Source: Litoribrevibacter sp041590855 (lineage in GTDB: Bacteria > Pseudomonadota > Gammaproteobacteria > Pseudomonadales > Litoribrevibacteraceae). From it: a stretch of 9,660 nucleotides of DNA. The DNA lies in NCBI GenBank assembly GCA_041590855.1, contig JBFHTA010000150.1:1-9660 (forward strand). The letters run 5' to 3'. Position numbers and translations under genes: made by a program. The notes beneath the pieces were generated by a model. The model worked only from the letters and a program-made list of their open reading frames with translations, did not search any database and was not told the DNA's origin. The stretch's first letter is position 1, and every line of letters begins with the position of its first letter. Below, piece by piece: positions 6,391 to 9,660 of the stretch.

Positions 6391-8310
6391 TTAGTGAAGG
6401 TCAGGTACAACCCCCACCTGTGGCATCTCAGCCAGACCAATATCACGCGCGTGTTGCTCAAAGCCTTTGTTCTTCCAGAAGAAAGCACCAGGCATTGTGG
6501 TTGGAATAACCAACACATAGAACAAGGCACGACCGATCAGCAGTGCGCCGATAATAGCCAAAGACGCTAATGCAGAGATAGCAACGGATGCACCGTTATC
6601 ACCACCAAACACAGCCAAGCCAGCCATCACCACGGCAGCTACCGCAATCACCGCATTACGTAATAAGTAGGTTTTACCAAAGGTCGTCCACTGGATGTAA
6701 TGTGCAGCAGCACCTTCACCACTTTCAGTGTTCAGATATTTCGCGTGCGCGACCAAACCAACCCCTTCTGCGATCAAGCCGATGGCAGAGAAGGCCGCCA
6801 ACATTGGCAACATGGTAGCAACCGATTCACCCGCAATCAGCATAGCCGGAATCACAAACACTCCCAGTAAAACCGCACCCAGGCTAAACATGGTACCGAA
6901 GAACGACGTTAATACCTGCCAGTGATTCCAGAACGGACGCGCTTCAATACGGTAAATGCAATGCATGAAGTACAAACCGATCAAGCCGGTAACCAGAGCA
7001 AAGATTCCAAAACCATTGGCAATCAAGTCCAGCACACCCAACTCCAACCACACATTTACAAGTTTGAAGAAGGTAAAGCCCGACAAGCCCGCCAGGAACA
7101 TCGCAATCCCCAGAGCTTCACGACTCAGAGGAGAAGTCTGTAAGTTATTAAATCCACGATAGAAACGCAGTGGTTTTCCTAAGTGCAGCGTCGATAACAC
7201 AAGCACCAACACCTGTAGACCAACCATGCTGAACAACAACGGGAAGTAAACAGCACTCTGCTCTACTGCTTCAAATGCATCAACGCCCAACATTGAACCA
7301 AGGAACAACATCAGGAAAGCACCCAAGATAGCTTGAGTAGACAAGGTAAAGATCACCAACGGATTCTCACGAGAGCTCAAACGACCCAGGTTCCAGAAAC
7401 GATCTTTACCGGCTTTCTCATCAACCACAGAGCGGAACGAACCGTCGTCTTCTTTGCGGTATTTGATCGGCATGGAGTCCGTACGGCCCATTTCGTTCGG
7501 CATAGAGCGGGTTTGCTGGAAGCGAATATTCGGCTGAGTAATCGAAGGATCAGGGAAACCAGGAATCTGGGTTTTAACCTGCTCACGATTTTCCGGGGTA
7601 TTCTCAATCACACCAAAGTTCAGAGCATTACCCAAACAGGCTGACACACACGCCGGCTTCAAGCCAACCTCAAGACGATCCACACACATATTACATTTTG
7701 AAACGCGTCCCTTGATTGGGTCCAACTGTGGTGCATTGTATGGGCACACCCAAGTACAGTAACCACAACCAAAACAGGTTTCCGGATCTTGCAAGACCGC
7801 ACCGTATTCAGTGTGTTTGGTATAAGCCTTGGTCGGGCACCCTTTCAGACACACCGGGTTATCACAATGGTTACACGCCATCGAAATGTTCAGACGCTTA
7901 AAGTCCGGATAGGAACCGCCCTCTACATAACCCACAGAGCGGAATGCAATGTGCGCAGGGTTATCGTTCTTCTCACTACAGGCTGCTTCACAAGCATGAC
8001 AACCAATACAGTTATCCGCAGTAAAGTGGAAACCGTGCTGCTTGTTACGGTTCGGGTTACAGCCAACTTCCGGGTTACCGTTAATAAATAATGAACTGCC
8101 TTCATTACCGGTACTGTGGGTAATATCCAACAGATTAATTTTTTCACCGTAGCGGTTTACGTCCTGAACCGCCGGATCTTTAAGTTTTGCATATTCCTGC
8201 TCGCCCGGGCGAGGCTGGAAGATCGGACGCGGTGTTGCGTCCAAGTCTGAATTATCTGTTCCGATTTGATCTAAACGATCACGGAGTTTAAACCAGGCAT
8301 TCATCAACAT
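6391..8310 (-). CDS. DmsB-DmsC-like fusion: four-cluster ferredoxin joined to a membrane anchor
   Basis: This is the probable electron-transfer partner of the adjacent molybdoenzyme. Residues 1-95 are an N-terminal extension of no recognised family. Residues 96-235 are a DmsB/NrfC-type ferredoxin with sixteen cysteines in four groups: 101/104/107/111, 146/149/154/158, 179/182/185/189 and 206/209/221/225. They would hold four [4Fe-4S] clusters. After a linker (about 236-312), residues 315-605 form about eight hydrophobic segments resembling the quinol-oxidising anchor DmsC, so both N-terminal Fe-S and C-terminal anchor functions are in one 639-residue chain. In DMSO reductase these are separate proteins of about 205 and 285 residues. 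No signal peptide is visible, so the Fe-S part probably faces the cytoplasm. The ATG at 8310 has an AGGAG 9 bases upstream, immediately after the preceding gene's stop (15-bp gap), so the two are co-transcribed and likely translationally coupled. The frame is continuous and codon use is uniform, which argues against a sequencing join. Inference: it passes electrons from the quinol pool to nitrate. Confidence 0.9.
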   Translation of the reverse strand: MLMNAWFKLRDRLDQIGTDNSDLDATPRPIFQPRPGEQEYAKLKDPAVQDVNRYGEKINLLDITHSTGNEGSSLFINGNPEVGCNPNRNKQHGFHFTADNCIGCHACEAACSEKNDNPAHIAFRSVGYVEGGSYPDFKRLNISMACNHCDNPVCLKGCPTKAYTKHTEYGAVLQDPETCFGCGYCTWVCPYNAPQLDPIKGRVSKCNMCVDRLEVGLKPACVSACLGNALNFGVIENTPENREQVKTQIPGFPDPSITQPNIRFQQTRSMPNEMGRTDSMPIKYRKEDDGSFRSVVDEKAGKDRFWNLGRLSSRENPLVIFTLSTQAILGAFLMLFLGSMLGVDAFEAVEQSAVYFPLLFSMVGLQVLVLVLSTLHLGKPLRFYRGFNNLQTSPLSREALGIAMFLAGLSGFTFFKLVNVWLELGVLDLIANGFGIFALVTGLIGLYFMHCIYRIEARPFWNHWQVLTSFFGTMFSLGAVLLGVFVIPAMLIAGESVATMLPMLAAFSAIGLIAEGVGLVAHAKYLNTESGEGAAAHYIQWTTFGKTYLLRNAVIAVAAVVMAGLAVFGGDNGASVAISALASLAIIGALLIGRALFYVLVIPTTMPGAFFWKNKGFEQHARDIGLAEMPQVGVVPDLH

Positions 8311-8325
8311 CTTTTCACACTCCTA

Positions 8326-9660
8326 TTAAAACGCGCGTCGTTTTGCATTCAACTCAGCAGCTAACTGCTGATCTACCTTTTCAATACGCACCGCGCATTG
8401 TTTAAAGGCAGGCTGACGGGAGTGCGGATCTAACAAGCCCAGAGACACCCGGTTAACACAATCGTGGAAGTGGAATGGAATGAACACCATATTACGCGGT
8501 ACACGCTGGGTAGTTTGTACCATCACCACGGCATCGCCACGACGACTGACAATACGCACATAGGATTGATGCTGAATGCCCAGTTCTGCGGCGGCATCCG
8601 GATTCATTTCCATATAAGGCGTCGGGCTGAACTTATTCAGGTTACCTAATTTACCGGTACGAGTACGGGTGTGGAAATGCTCGACCACGCGCCCGGAATT
8701 CATCCAGAACGGATAGTCGTCGTCCGGTACTTCATTGTTATTAATGAACGGTAGCGGAATCAGGTTGGCTTTCCCGTCCGGCGTTTGAAACACACCGTCG
8801 GTATATAAGCGGGAACTCCCCTTCACACCCTGTTCAAGCGCTTGCTCATCATTCTCAAGCTCGCCTTCACGGAACGGCCACTGAATACCACGAGACTTCT
8901 CGATCAATTCATGGCTCATACCGGAAATATCCAAGGTACGCTTATCACCTTTGGATAACTGCTTCATTTCTTCGAAAGCACCTGCAGGGGTATCCGGGAA
9001 GTGAATCTTCTGACCATTAGGGAAGCGCTTAGCAAGCTCTTTGAAGATCCAGAAGTCCGGCTTCGAATCCCCTTTCGGCTTAGTCACCTGGCGCACGATA
9101 TTGACGCGACGCTCGGTGTTGGTGAAACAGCCTTCCTTTTCGGCCCAAACTGCCGCAGGCAGATACATATGCGCATAGTGGGTAGTTTCCACGTCCGCAT
9201 AAGCATCCTGAATCACCAGAAATTCAAGCTTCTCTAACGTTTTACGAATACGCGCGGTATTCGGCATAGAAGTCATCGGGTTGGTCGCAACCAACCATAA
9301 ACCTTTAATTTGGCCTGTTTCAATGGCCGGGAAAATATCCGTTTCCGTTAGGCCACGTTTCTTAGGGAAGAACTCTTCATCAATTCCCCAGAAATCGGCA
9401 ATTTCTTTACGATGCTCCGGCTTTTCAAGCAAACGATATCCAGGCAAGCCAGAACACGAAGACCATTCACGCGTACCCATTGCATTACACTGGCCGGTAA
9501 TGGAAAGCGAAGTACCGCCCGGCTTACCGATGTTACCCGTGATCAGGTTGAGACTGTTAATACCGACTACACCGTCTGAACCATGAGTACTTTGGTTGAT
9601 GCCCATTGTCCAGATCGACATAGCTGCACCGGCATTCGCATACAAACGGGCAACGTTACG
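8326..9660 (-). CDS. nasA: NasA-like molybdopterin nitrate reductase, catalytic subunit, N-terminal half outside window
   Basis: The frame is open to the right edge (the TTG at 9645 is an internal Leu), so 444 C-terminal residues of a protein of probably 800-900 are seen. They belong to the molybdopterin oxidoreductase family: visible residues 16-24 WTMGINQST, 56-65 GQCNAMGTRE, 124-133 ATNPMTSMPN, 182-185 TERR, and a C-terminal molybdopterin-dinucleotide domain (about 316-428, ending LDPHSRQPAFKQCAVRIEK). The GQ.NAMG.RE and TNP..SMP signatures are those of NasA/NarB nitrate reductases. The chain stops about 16 residues after that domain, so the C-terminal [2Fe-2S] BFD-like domain of some NasA proteins is absent. 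The N-terminal [4Fe-4S] domain, any Tat signal and the promoter lie outside the window. The nirBD and nasT neighbours support an assimilatory nitrate reductase. A different substrate cannot be excluded without the missing half. Confidence 0.85.
   Translation of the reverse strand, partial: RNVARLYANAGAAMSIWTMGINQSTHGSDGVVGINSLNLITGNIGKPGGTSLSITGQCNAMGTREWSSCSGLPGYRLLEKPEHRKEIADFWGIDEEFFPKKRGLTETDIFPAIETGQIKGLWLVATNPMTSMPNTARIRKTLEKLEFLVIQDAYADVETTHYAHMYLPAAVWAEKEGCFTNTERRVNIVRQVTKPKGDSKPDFWIFKELAKRFPNGQKIHFPDTPAGAFEEMKQLSKGDKRTLDISGMSHELIEKSRGIQWPFREGELENDEQALEQGVKGSSRLYTDGVFQTPDGKANLIPLPFINNNEVPDDDYPFWMNSGRVVEHFHTRTRTGKLGNLNKFSPTPYMEMNPDAAAELGIQHQSYVRIVSRRGDAVVMVQTTQRVPRNMVFIPFHFHDCVNRVSLGLLDPHSRQPAFKQCAVRIEKVDQQLAAELNAKRRAF

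Noticed and set aside
6391..8310. Possibility that the DmsB-DmsC fusion is an artefact of a lost stop or frameshift
   Set aside because: The frame is continuous with a long ordered linker, and no leftover start or ribosome binding site is evident at the junction. A true fusion is simpler.
9643..9645. Start codon of the NasA-like protein at 9645
   Set aside because: It is a TTG Leu codon, and the frame continues upstream to the window edge with family-typical sequence (RNVARLYANAG).

Overview
The window reads as chromosomal DNA of a gammaproteobacterium, most likely marine or aquatic and heterotrophic. I base this on moderate GC, a sigma-54 type promoter ahead of a NAD(P)H nitrite reductase, and protein sequences typical of that class. 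The theme is assimilation of nitrate to ammonium. Both window edges cut through genes. I see no tRNA, rRNA, CRISPR array, insertion sequence or phage gene.

Layout: (1) At 1-1158, two + strand genes: the 3' part of a carboxymuconolactone decarboxylase/AhpD-like protein and an AraC-type regulator. The regulator's coding frame begins at an ATA codon behind a good ribosome binding site, with no ATG available. (2) At 1191-1787 on the minus strand lies a NasT-type antiterminator with an ANTAR domain, convergent with the regulator. (3) At 1942-4876 on the minus strand lie nirD and nirB. They are preceded by a -24/-12 promoter (4932-4947) and followed by a Rho-independent terminator (1855-1885). (4) 4877-5406 is mostly intergenic. 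It holds the nirB promoter, an upstream dyad and an unexplained long open frame. (5) At 5407-6243 on the + strand is a Sel1-repeat protein. (6) A strong 17-bp bidirectional terminator (6273-6317) separates it from a convergent minus-strand operon at 6391-9660. This encodes the C-terminal half of a NasA-like molybdopterin nitrate reductase and, 15 bp downstream, a large fused Fe-S/membrane protein resembling DmsB joined to DmsC.

How they work together: the molybdoenzyme would reduce nitrate to nitrite, and NirBD would reduce nitrite to ammonium with NAD(P)H. The sigma-54 promoter suggests control by nitrogen limitation (NtrC). NasT suggests nitrate/nitrite-responsive antitermination, although its partner NasS and its RNA target are not in the window.

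The most interesting feature is the electron supply to the nitrate reductase. The NasA-like subunit ends right after its molybdopterin-dinucleotide domain, with no C-terminal [2Fe-2S] domain. It is co-transcribed with a four-cluster ferredoxin fused to a membrane anchor of about eight helices. This suggests a quinol-linked, membrane-attached assimilatory enzyme rather than a soluble NADH- or ferredoxin-linked one. Other points worth checking are the NasT receiver domain, which lacks its phospho-acceptor aspartate, and the ATA start of the AraC regulator.
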